Shown one piece after another: positions 36,361 through 46,185 of a stretch of DNA of 64,000 nt. The first letter of the stretch is position 1. Each line of letters starts with the position of its first letter. This stretch comes from Cryptomeria japonica (taxonomy: Eukaryota > Streptophyta > Pinopsida > Cupressales > Cupressaceae), in the NCBI RefSeq assembly GCF_030272615.1, contig NC_081406.1:113119783-113183782 (forward strand). Reading direction: 5' to 3'. Made by a program: the position numbers and the translations under genes. The notes below the pieces were generated by a model, which saw only the letters and a list, made by a program, of their open reading frames with translations, was not told the origin of the DNA and did no database searches.

Positions 36361-37262
36361 AAAGAAAAGAACTATTAATCTAACAAACTACACCAAGAGT
36401 TTCTATTAAGCAGCACAAAGTCTCCTTTATGGTAACACTAATTCACACTGATCGTTACAAATTAAACAATTAGAAACTTAGCTTAAAGCTCAAAGTCTTC
36501 AAGTATAGATTTCTAATCCATTAAACTACAAATAACCACAGCAATACAAAGCTTACCACAAGTTACTTAATTTATCAGCAGATTTCTCAAGTATGCTAAG
36601 AGCACAAAGTCTACTTTGCAAGAGTTGAGATCTCTCTAACCATGTAGCAATATCTTAAAGATCAAAGAAGTAAAGATAATATATATTCAATGGACATAGG
36701 AACATCAAATTATATAAATGAGTTTCTTGATACAACACAAAGTTTGTAATCAACAAAACTATTTTCTTTATTCGTTTGATAGGATTTTCACAACAAATAG
36801 CCCAAAGTCTTAGTTGGGATAAAAAATCAGCTAAGTTTTGCTAAGCATGGAAAAGATAAAATATTTACAAAAAGGTCCTCCTTATATAGGAAAACAAGTT
36901 GAGAAAAAGGTGGGTACAGTTGACTTATTCAACTGTACAGTCCCATTTTACTACAACTACTACATAAAGAAAACGTGTAGCTACACAAAAATTGACAACA
37001 TTTATCAGTGTGACTGCATGAAGAAAGGATGCCAGGAGGGGGAACTTCATTCTTGATTCCCCTCTTCATTGGATTTATGGAAATCTTCAAATTTAGCAAG
37101 GATGACTTTCATTTCTGCTTCGTTTGGCATCAAGGTAGAACTTGTGATGATTTGGACATGGGACATTGCATCTTGAATCTTCACCTATTTATTATTAACA
37201 TTACATCATAATCAGTTAGATACTGATTCACCCCCCCTCTCAGTATTTGTGGGAATCCTAAC
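36361..37262 (+). repeat. 5'-truncated LTR ('G') between the inverted arms
   Basis: The right end has the LTR signature of this window: hairpin arms ATACTGA (37220-37226) and TCAGTAT (37240-37246) around TTCACCCCCCCTC, then the end GGGAATCCTAACA at 37262. No LTR start is seen at 36361. CAAAGTCT-like words recur between 36410 and 36830. No coding of note. Confidence 0.55.
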
Positions 37263-37544
37263 AAAATTTAGCATATTTTCTCTTGGAAGCTGAGTCTATT
37301 ACCACCCGAGATATCATCTTTGGCTTTTTTGTTCCCTTAGGCTTTGGGGGAGCTAAAAGTTCAAAGTCAAACTCATCTAAGGATATCACCTATTTTTTCC
37401 TTTTAGGGGCTACTACTTCCATCCAGGGGGGTAGTTCTGGATAAGCTGATGGAGTAGTCCTTCTTGGAACATCGATGAGAGGAGAGATTAATTTCAATTG
37501 GGTGTTGATGAAAAAGCATTTCAAGTTTCCAGCAGTGGGTCTTG
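37263..37544 (-). pseudogene. Minus-strand coding remnant of unknown origin
   Basis: Continuing on the minus strand out of the right inverted arm there is an open reading with SRPTAGNLKCFFINTQL, ISPLIDVPRRTTPSAYPELP, PPWMEVVAPKRKK, a stop, VISLDEFDFELLAPPKPKG and PKMISRVVIDSASKRKYAK. The first block is about 90% identical at DNA level to part of the gypsy gag at 38560-38610; the rest is not. It may be a captured gene piece or a mosaic of retroelement sequence. Function unknown. Confidence 0.45.
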
Positions 37545-37778
37545 AAGTATCTGAAGAGGTAGAGAAATTGTAACTAGGTGAAGGGAGAATACATAAACTC
37601 TAAAAAAAGGGAGTTATATGCCCAACACCAACCCACAAATTTAATTTCTTATTAATTAGAGGAGAAATTTCATAGGGAACCTCCCCTTGATAAGAGGAGA
37701 GATTCATTTCCTAGCATAGCATTGTGTGAATTATATATTTTGTCATTAGTACGCTGGTGACAAAATATTCACCCAATA
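37545..37778 (-). repeat. 234-bp inverted repeat, right arm
   Basis: Reverse complement of 36127-36360. It ends CACCCAATA right before a gypsy-type junction TTTTGTGGCAACTCTG. The arms have the same length and are separated by 1,184 bases. Confidence 0.85.
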
Positions 37779-38946
37779 GTTTTGTGGCAACTCTGTTGGG
37801 GAACGACGTGCAACCGGTTGGTTTTTTGGGTTGCAGTGCACTTTCATTGTAATTTCCATATTGTTATTTTTCTTCAAATCATAATCTGGCTGATCGAAGT
37901 TACACTCATGGGCAATGATTAGCAGAAATTGTTGATCCTACTTTTGAAGTATTGCAATGATTTAATTTTCCCTTTGTGACACCTCCACAGATGCTTTCTC
38001 CCTTGCAGTGAACATGAAGTTTTTCGCCATCTACACGACAATCTCCCGTACCAAGTGAGGTGTCAAGTTTGCAAGTTTCAGTTGTTCCACTTGCAAATCA
38101 TTTTATAATACCACCCTATAATCCATTAAGGATGGCCGTTGCTGGCCCTTGGGGCACTACTTTTGGTCCTCTGAACTTGATGACACCTTTGCATGAACTT
38201 CCCAAAGGTATGTGGAAAAATTTACCCAAATGTTTTGGGGATGGTTCTCAGCACCCGGATGAACACATTGTTGCCTTCTACATTGCATGTGGAGTCCCAG
38301 GTGTTGAGCACGAAGATGTTTTAGTGAGATTATTCATTGAGACTTTTCATGGAGTTGCTATTGATTGGTTCTATCATCTTACTAATGCTTGTATCACAAA
38401 TTGGGAAACTCTTAGAATGTTGTTTGAGGTGAGATTCAAGTCTGCCAAAGATGATCATGCTTTATTGGCACAATTAACTTAGTTGAAGAAAGAGCCTCAG
38501 GAACCCATGCGTGAGTTTGTAGAAAAATTTGACAAGTTACATAATTGTATTCCAGTTGCTTCAAGACCCACTTCTGGAAACTTGAAATGCTTTTTCATCA
38601 ATGCCCAATTGCTAGAGGTGAGTTTCCTTTTGTGAAGGAACAATCCTATAGATTTGGCTGTAGCTCAACAAATGGCCATATCGGTTGACGATGATCTTAT
38701 CCTTGCTGGCAAGATAAGGAGAGATCCTAACAAGGTTAGGAGTAATCAAGCTGTCGATGCATCTCTCCCTTCAACTAGTTTTGCTAATCCTATGATACAA
38801 ACGCTAGCAAATGAGTTGTTGGCGCTTAAGAAGCAAATTTCCTCACAAGGAAATACTTCTTATCATGATGTTCCAAGCTGAAATCAAGGACAATAGGAGT
38901 CAAACATTCTATTTACCATGAATGTGGACACTTGGGACATAAATGT
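37779..38946 (+). pseudogene. Ty3/gypsy leader and gag fragment
   Basis: GTGGCAACTCTGTTGGGGA (37784 on) looks like the sequence after a gypsy 5' LTR. The gag frame 38060-38482 shows WKNLPKCFGDGSQHPDEHI, VRLFIETFHGVAIDWFYHL and NWETLRMLFEVRF, the retrotrans_gag pattern. After a stop it continues with KKEPQEPMREFVEKFDKLHN, SRPTSGNLKCFFINAQ and LAVAQQMAISVDDD, and ends near a decayed knuckle CGHLGHK (about 38930). No pol follows; ORF2 of element A resumes. Gag normally forms the particle; this is an incomplete insertion. Confidence 0.75.
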
Positions 38947-39960
38947 AATTATAGATCAATCTTCTGAGAATGTTGAAGAAAAGGAAATTGAGTAGAAAGT
39001 GGAGAATTGGTAGAGAAGGAACTTGAACAGATAACATCTGAACTGACAGAGGATTCTTGTAAGGTAGGAAAAGAGATAGAAGAAAATGTGATGGCAGTTG
39101 AGGATAAAATAAAAATCATTACAAAGCCCGACACGTCTTCTTTGGACTTTAGACCTACTAATGTGACATATGTTTTATTGGATTCTATCAGAAAGATCAC
39201 TAAATGCAATGCTTTAGCATTTAAGGTTATTGATGACACCTTAACTATTTTGTAAAAGATAGCACTGACATGTAAGGTAGATGATATTGTAGGTTCTATT
39301 GGTAAGTTAGACACATTGTCTAAATTCATTTCATTCAATATTCAATCGATTGATAAGATTAATGAGGACACAATAAGGGAAAGGATAAATAAGGAACATA
39401 CATAATTATTTAACAAAATTATTGAGGATTGCATAGGAAAACTAGATTCTTTGATACCGACACTAAATTCAACAATTTTGGAGTTTAAGGAACTGTATAG
39501 AGATCAATGCAAGCCACGTCTTTTGACTACTGATATTGATAATCAAATTAAATAGACATAGAAGGAAATAGATGAATATAGAAGACAACCTGATTGGCTC
39601 TTCTAAACTCACTTCAGTTTTTGATCAAGAAATGGCAGTGTATGAGGAGAAAATTGAAAATCTTGAAAGGGAGAAAGCTCGAATAAGGTTAAAATCCTGG
39701 GAGTTAAAAAACAAACCTAGTCCTAGATTGGATAATTTGTTGACACACTGGAATGGATTATCTAAGGCTACTATTCCATGAGAAAGATCACCGGAAGAAC
39801 AAATACATCATCTTACCGACATGATCTGAAAAAATGAGGATATCATTTCTAAGAGTTCTAAATTTTTGCAAGGACTTAATCTGATTGTAGTAGATATATT
39901 TTAGATTGTACATAATGGGCTATAGACTCTTTAGGTAGAATTTTTGAATTTTTTATTCTT
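38947..39960 (+). pseudogene. Element A ORF2, C-terminal part
   Basis: Glu/Lys-rich, probably coiled-coil reading in changing frames (VEKELEQITSELTEDS at about 39007; YEEKIENLEREKARIRLKS at about 39640), then KPSPRLDNLLTHWNGLSKAT. The SPRLD block pairs with the equivalent block in B at about 21985. Stops are frequent, and the exact re-entry point after the gypsy insert is uncertain. Confidence 0.55.
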
Positions 39961-40103
39961 TTTGGGACAACCTTTGTCATTGATGTCAAAGGGGGAGTGA
40001 TAGAGAAAAAGGATTACTGAGGAGATCATTTTCTTAGGGGGAGCACTTTCAGTTTTGGCAATTTTTGTTTTTGTTTTTTCTCATGAGTGTTGCCATCAAT
40101 GCC

Positions 40104-40114
40104 AAAGGGGGAGA
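40104..40114 (+). promoter_or_regulatory. Polypurine tract of element A
   Basis: AAAGGGGGAGA two bases before the 3' LTR tip. The preceding TGTTGCCATCAATGCC is the context shared with B and C1. Confidence 0.88.
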
Positions 40115-40115
40115 T

Positions 40116-40946
40116 TGTTGGTATTACACACTTAGATGAGAATGGTTGATGTTGTCATTGATAGCAACCAACTAGTAACAAGATTCTACAAGATTACAGG
40201 CAACAGACTTCGCATACTGGCATTGATAACTACACAAAGTTCATTCACACCAGCATCTAGTTTACATCGGCAATGAATCATACCAGCACCCAGGCTGACA
40301 TGAGATAAATTTTTGCTTATGCGAATTATATTGTAATGTAATTAATTATTTGTAGCCGACATGATGTATTTTAAAGACTCGTATATGTATGAGATCTTGT
40401 AGGTCATTTTGATATAGAAAATAGAAAATTTTGTAATAAGGTAGAAGTCAAGATAGGTTATGATTATGTGAGAGAATATCATTCACCGGCAAGGTTTTTG
40501 GTTAAGGTTTTTTATTGAGCTTAAACCAGTACTGAATCAAGCATTGCAGATGCTATTTTGAGTAGTATATTGTATCTGTATTTCATTATCCATATTGTAG
40601 TCAGTGGGACTCCTTCATTTGAGCAGTGAGCTCTAGGCTGTTGGCCTTCCTGCATGTGCAGGCCCTTATTGTAAGTAATATTTATTCATATTGGCTAGTG
40701 AGTAAATATTGTGGGTCACAAATCCCACAGAGGTTTTTCCCTTACTGGTTTTCCTCATCAAAATATCTTGTGTTATGGTGTGCATTAATTTTGTCTCTGT
40801 TATTTCTCTTTACTGCATTATTACTTGTTTACCGATACATTAATTTGGGTTATAAAGTTATAAATAAGTTCAAATATTCCCTCCATCGGTTAGACAATGA
40901 TTCACTCCCCTTCTCAGTGTCTTTGGGACTATCATTGCATCTAACA
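40116..40946 (+). repeat. 3' LTR of element A (831 bp)
   Basis: Partner of 26338-27167, with scattered differences that are largely C-to-T or G-to-A. Ends GCATCTAACA, followed by the TCCTG target copy. Confidence 0.93.
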
Positions 40947-40951
40947 TCCTG

Positions 40952-41414
40952 CTGATCTACATTCTCACAATATCTTGATGACCTATTCATCCTCTTATGC
41001 CAAGGTGATTTTGGTAGCATATTGCCTCTTCATCACTAAGAAACCACTCAAGCACCTTGCCCATCCTGCTTGTACCTTGGTCATCCTCTTGTCAGTTGTC
41101 AACCAATCACTTGGTTAATTTGACTTCCACATTTCAACACATCGTGTACCGGTGGACATCCTTTTCTTACCAGTGATATACTACACTGATGACCTTCACT
41201 CCTCATTCACACAAGCTAGACACTAACTTGTGTTCTAGTAATCTCTGTCTTACCTTACCGGTGTTCAACAACATACCAAGATATCAAAGATATCTCATTA
41301 CTGGTGTACATCCTTTCCTTACCAATGATATACTGCATCGATAACCTTCTCTCCTGATTCACACAAGCTAGACACTAACTTGTATTCCACTAATCTCTGT
41401 CTTACCTTACTAGT
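40952..41414 (-). repeat. 3' LTR of E, part 2 (beyond element A)
   Basis: Continues the E LTR alignment (compare 48676-49145): CTGATCTACATTCTCAC, GGTGATTTTGGTAGCATA, CACTAACTTGTGTTCCAGTAATCTC. Tandem near-copies of a ~125-bp segment (41140-41280 and 41300-41400) also occur in the other LTR. About 120-140 bases short of the LTR tip it enters the rearranged stretch. Confidence 0.8.
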
Positions 41415-41815
41415 ATTCCACTAATCTCTGTCTTACATTTACATCTTCTATCATGGAAATCTTGTAAGAGGAAAAACCACAGTGGGAAACCTTACCCACA
41501 ATCCGATGATACTACTGCAGATAGTATGTGTATACAAATGGGATCTGCACATGCAGAAAGGCCAAGTGCCCAAAGCTTACTACTCAAACACAAATAGGAG
41601 TCACATGAACGACAATTAGATGGTTAAATCCAATAAGGATGTAATGCTCAAAATAGCATCTTTCTATGATACTACTGCAGATAGTATGTGTAGACACTAA
41701 CTTGTATTCCACTAATCTCTGTCTTACATTTACATCTTCTATCATGGAAATCTTGTAAGAGGAAAAACCATAGTGGGAAACCTTACCCACAATCCGATGT
41801 TACTACTGCAGATAT
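41415..41815. repeat. Scrambled junction with duplicated LTR pieces
   Basis: 41455-41665 matches the inside of the solo LTR 6077-7134 (ATGGAAATCTTGTAAGAGG ... GATGTAATGCTCAAAATAGC). The words TGATACTACTGCAGATAGTATGTGTA and GACACTAACTTGTATTCCAC, with ATTTACATCTTCTATCATGG, then appear again at 41667-41770. Repeated short overlaps suggest template switching or repair-driven shuffling. Confidence 0.7.
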
Positions 41816-42700
41816 CTCAAAGACATGCATGTTTGCATGATCAACAACCGGGCCAACATATGTCATTCAGGTCTTCATCAACACCACCTGAGACATAACT
41901 TGACATTTCATGCTACTAGGACTATTGTAATGATCTCCAACTTCATTGTCTTACATAACCTACAAGCACCAGTTAGCATTCATGTCGGTAACATGTTGCA
42001 CATACTGGTTTCTTGTTTCTATCAAGACACTTTGCTTTGCTACCATTCATTTCATTTGTAGTAGTAAACTATCTTCGATGTGTGGTCGAGGTGGTAACTA
42101 CACACATACTACCATCATATTTTATTCCTCTTACCAACAACAACTTGTTCATCTCCTTATCCATATTCAACTGAGTGGGGGATGATCTGGTCAATATGTA
42201 ACTCCCCCTGAGTCTACATCTCCTTTAAGCCATAAGAGATAACACTTGTGCATTAAATGCACAATGCAAGTCCATGGTCCTATTTTCCTTCTTCTTCCTC
42301 CATGTCTACTTGATCTCGCTTCTCTCCCCCTTTTTAGTATGGGGAGCAGGTTTCTTTTTCTCCTGCTGATTGATCCTTATACTTGCGGATTTAGCACCAA
42401 GACAAGAAGTAGTGCTGTAGTAGCACACAACATCCATGTTGACTTAATGATATGGGAACCTTCTATTGTACTAGTTCTCTCTTCTTCTTATCATGTCATT
42501 GTAGCCATCTGCCGGTCTCCTTGGATACTTTACTTGAGTAAGAAGACCACTCCTCTTGTTCCATGTAGGTCTATAACTACCTCCATGCTGATTGTGACTA
42601 TTCCATTGGTTGTTGTAGGACTGCAATCTCTTTCTCCTGCAATCATAACTTCTTTGGCTAGGTCTACTTCATTTATAACATACATCATTTACCGAGAGAG
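41816..42700 (-). other. 3' internal remnant of element E
   Basis: Non-coding on present evidence. A purine-rich CAGGGGGAGTTACAT on the minus strand (about 42205) looks like the region before a copia 3' end. The plus-strand open frame 42246-42725 is Leu/Ser/Ile-rich and lies antisense to E; I do not regard it as a gene. Confidence 0.4.
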
Positions 42701-44243
42701 GGGGTATGCATGCTTCTACCCCTAGATGCATTATTCTCATGTCCATGAAATCTATAGCCATCTGATTTATTATGCCTAGGAAGAACACCTTGTCTATTCC
42801 TAGACCTCATTTTACATTATTTTACCCTATGGCCATAACTTTTACATCCAAAATAGTAACCAGAGAGAGGAGGGGCATTACTTACAAAGTTATTTTGCCA
42901 AACATGAGGTGTTCTTACTGGTTTGGCATCTGCATTTTTGCTTCTCTGGGAATGGCTCCATGGTTGTCCATTCTCTGTAGATCTTCCATCTGATCTCTTC
43001 TTCTGTCATGCATGTCTTGATTTGGTGGCAACAACATTTCTTTGTCTTCTATCAGTAGGCGGTCTTTTCCTATTCATGTTGTCTGTAACATAATCTTCCC
43101 CCATCTTTCCTTTTCCCTTCAAATCTACATTGTTTATCCATGCAGCACAAGTTTTCATCCTCACGTTGAGCTCATCTTGACATTTCTCAATTTCTTTCTT
43201 GAGGAACTCCATTTCAATTATTATCTGTTGATGCTCCTTATCATTTTTTTCTAGCTCAGCCTTTAGATCTTTGCACCTACATTCCTTGGTGTCTTTTTGT
43301 CGAGTCTTTAACTTTGAGATACATTCCTCTGAATCTTTAAGGCATTTGATCAACCGGTTTTTCTCAACAATTGTAGCATTCTTAAACAACTTGTATTCAT
43401 TTCTAAGATTCTCCATTTCTCTTTCCTCGGAGTCCAGGACTGATTTCAAATCATCAGTCAATCCTTTTGTCTCTTCTATTTGAGTGGTCAATAAACCAAC
43501 CTTTTGGTCTGACATTTCAAGGTAGGTTCTCAACTAGGTGCAATCCTTATGAACTGATCTTTTGTAGTTTTTAAAATCATTTCTAACATCTTGAAGCTCT
43601 TCTAGAGCACTTACCAGATCACACTCAAGATCTACTTCTGTATCTTCTTCTTCTTCTTCTTCATCATTATTTCCAAATAGATCTTGCCAGCTAGATCTAT
43701 TTACCTTGTCTCCTTCTTCTTCTTCCTTTTTAGTGTCACTGTCAAACACATCATACCAGTGGGATCTATCTACATTATCCCTTTTTGATGTGTGATTCTC
43801 AATGTCTGTCTAATGGGCCATGAAGAGATGTGTCTCATCATCACCATTTCTATTGCAACAATATGATCTACCTCTATCATCTGTACAGGTGTCTGAACAT
43901 TTCTCTTTTCACTTTCACAAATTGACCCAGTGATGTAGGGTTCATTTCCATACAGCTTCTTCAGTCTATCCCATAGACTCTTTGTTGATTTACACTTATC
44001 CACCTGTGAGGAGACATCACCGGTTAGTCCACTGAAAATATCCTTCATGACTTCTTCATTACACACACATCTTCTATCTTCTTTAGATCTAGTGGGAGGA
44101 CTGGCATTCTTAGGGAGACCATCAATAACTGCCATACATACATCATACCCTAGGGGGGACAAGAAGACTTCCATTTTGCAACTCCAAATAACATAGTTTG
44201 ATCCATCAAAAATATGAGTAGGGATAGACACCAAACCAACCAT
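42701..44243 (-). pseudogene. Gag of copia element E: UBN2 core, coiled coil, zinc knuckle
   Basis: N-terminus MVGLVSIPTHIFDGSNYVIW is the usual copia gag start, followed by KDIFSGLTGDVSSQVDKCKS and LWDRLKKLYGNEP. After a frame change an acidic part appears (DNVDRSHWYDVFDSDTKKEE; NDEEEEEEDTEVDLE), then a long charged coiled coil (43533-43006: SDQKVGLLTTQIEETKGL, EECISKLKTRQKDTKEC). A decayed knuckle GCKSYGHRVK, stop, C lies near 42850. The long coiled coil between gag core and knuckle is typical of SIRE-type copia gags. Protease and pol are deleted. Three or more nonsense or frame changes. Confidence 0.82.
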
Positions 44244-44303
44244 TGTGTCCTTAGGTCAGAATCTACCCAAGCTAGAGAAAGCTCATCTAGCTAGGAACCT
44301 AGG

Positions 44304-44315
44304 CTTCGATACCAG
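44304..44315 (-). promoter_or_regulatory. Primer binding site of E
   Basis: GGCTTCGATACC on plus gives GGTATCGAAGCC on minus, an initiator-Met type site with the CAGA to CGAA change, next to the LTR tip TGTTAG at 44317. Confidence 0.75.
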
Positions 44316-45706
44316 TTGTTAGACACAATGTACCACTGAGAGAGGAGTGAATCAATGGTTCTCAAACTTTTCTCTTTAGTTATCCTATGTGAGCATACCG
44401 GTTAATAGATCTAACTCAATATAGAATTATTGGTTAATGGGGAGACCTACACAAGAGAAATCACACAAGGAACATCACATAACACCAATATATATGAGGA
44501 AAACCTAGGATGGGAAAAACCTCGGTGAGCAATGTTGTTGGAGACTACTGCTCCAATCTATCCTCACAATGAAAATTGTTACAAAGTTTAGGGCACCAAC
44601 CCAAGGAACACCAACCCTAACTTTAGGGCACCAACCCCTGACTTTATGGGCTACAACACAAAGGAGCTATAACCCCTACACCGAGCTACAACTTAGTGCT
44701 CTTAATGAAAACATCAATTACAAAAGTAGTTGTCTTGTTACAAGTGAATCTTGCAACCATTTCAAATATCTTACAGTGAGGCCCTACCCTGAGCCATCAT
44801 AGCATTTCAGTTATTTTCATGTTGGACCTATTATTGATATTATATTTTGATGCATTATGAACATAGATTTTATATGATCTAGTGTTTGGATAACATTGAT
44901 ATGATTATGTCATTTACTTTGATTTGCAGTACTTTATTTTGATGCTTGAAATTATGGATGCATGCTCTATAAATGATTTAATTCCATGAATATGATGATG
45001 ATGCCATTTAGTAGATTATTTTATGTGGATGTTATCAGATAATTGGATACTTGATTTTTATAATTGAAATTGCATGCAATGTCTAGATTGTATTCTTTTT
45101 TATAACATTATATGTGATTTTTGGAATAACTAATGTGCAAGTGAGATGTGCAGGAAAATTATTCCATGTGACCATGGAAACTATTCAGAGAATCAAGCCT
45201 AGGCCTATGTGCATTTGTGAAGCCAAGGGTTGTCTATTTGGAGAGACAACACCTCATTTGTAAATGTGTTTTAATTTGTAATGTTATGCTTGGATGTGTG
45301 TTTACTTTGGAAATTGTTTAATTTATAAATTCCAAAAAATGAACATTTGCCATGTGTAATTTAGTGATGTGTAATTCCTTTTGTAGTGTCACTTGACACA
45401 TGTGTTGTAGGATGAGTTGACAATGACATGTCTCTTTGGAAGAAATTTGTCTTATCAATGCATATTTTCCAATTATCCTAGTATGGTCCCAAGAAATTCT
45501 TGGATAGGGATCCATTAGAAAGGTCAACTCAGGGTTGACTCATAGGTAAACTTTGGGTGGGTTTCTAGGGAGTTAAACTAACTCCTAGGGTCCTGATTTA
45601 AGAATATAAATTTATACATACATATATTCTCCAATATATATACACATATATTTATATTATAAAGGGGTTAAGTTTTAATGCCTTTATATTTAAAATTCAC
45701 ACACAC

Positions 45707-45776
45707 ATATATATATGTATGCAGACATGTATATATATATATATATATATATACATGTCTGCATACATATATATAT
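45707..45776. repeat. 70-bp near-perfect palindrome
   Basis: GTATGCAGACATGTATA and its reverse complement face each other across a TA core (centre about 45741). As a single strand it would form a long hairpin; in duplex, a cruciform. It is embedded in TA/CA microsatellite sequence at 45690-45860. Confidence 0.85.
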
Positions 45777-45828
45777 TTATATATAAATATATATATATAT
45801 ACATACATATATATATATATACATACAC

Positions 45829-45860
<32 letters not shown>

Positions 45861-45970
45861 TTAAATATTTAAATGTAAAAAAAAATTTAATAGCAAAAAA
45901 AATAATATTCTCCCATACCCTCGGAGCCAAAGCTCCCTGCGTGTTTCCATTAGGCAGTTCGGGCCCCTCT

Positions 45971-46185
45971 GTAGGCCACGACCCACAGGGGCGACCTCGA
46001 CTGCCACTGTGGGTCATGTCCCACATGGTGCCTGTGCCGCCATTGTAGGTCGCGACCCATAGGGGTAGTCTTGGCCGCCACTGTGGGTCGTGTCCCATAG
46101 GGGCACTATGACGCCACTGTGGGTCGCGACCCCCAGTGGTGGCCTCGGCTGCCACCGTGGGTGGCCACTCACAGCGGCCACCACC
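45971..46185. repeat. GC-rich minisatellite, ~37-bp unit, about 6 copies
   Basis: Units begin GTGGGTC or GTAGGTC and run through CGACCCAYAGGGG to GCCGCCACT. Starts are near 45971, 46009, 46045, 46083, 46119 and 46157. It is an island of high GC and CpG in an AT-rich window, inside the gypsy-type LTR. Confidence 0.85.

Larger units (their letters stand above)
26338..40946 (+). mobile_element. Element A: non-autonomous copia-like LTR retrotransposon, homologous to B
   Basis: LTRs 26338-27167 and 40116-40946, with identical target copies TCCTG at 26333-26337 and 40947-40951. The uninterrupted site is visible in the other E LTR near 48667 (GGGGGTCCTACTGATC). Own content: primer site, ORF1 (coiled coil plus four knuckles), ORF2, polypurine tract. 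Two insertions lie within ORF2: copia C2 (29607-34870) and a gypsy/inverted-repeat mosaic (36127-38946). Removing them leaves about 6.5 kb, close to B. It has no pol of its own. Confidence 0.92.

Noticed and set aside
42246-42725. Plus-strand 159-codon hydrophobic open frame
   Set aside because: It lies antisense to the copia gag and 3' region of element E, and its Leu/Ser/Ile content follows from the opposite strand.
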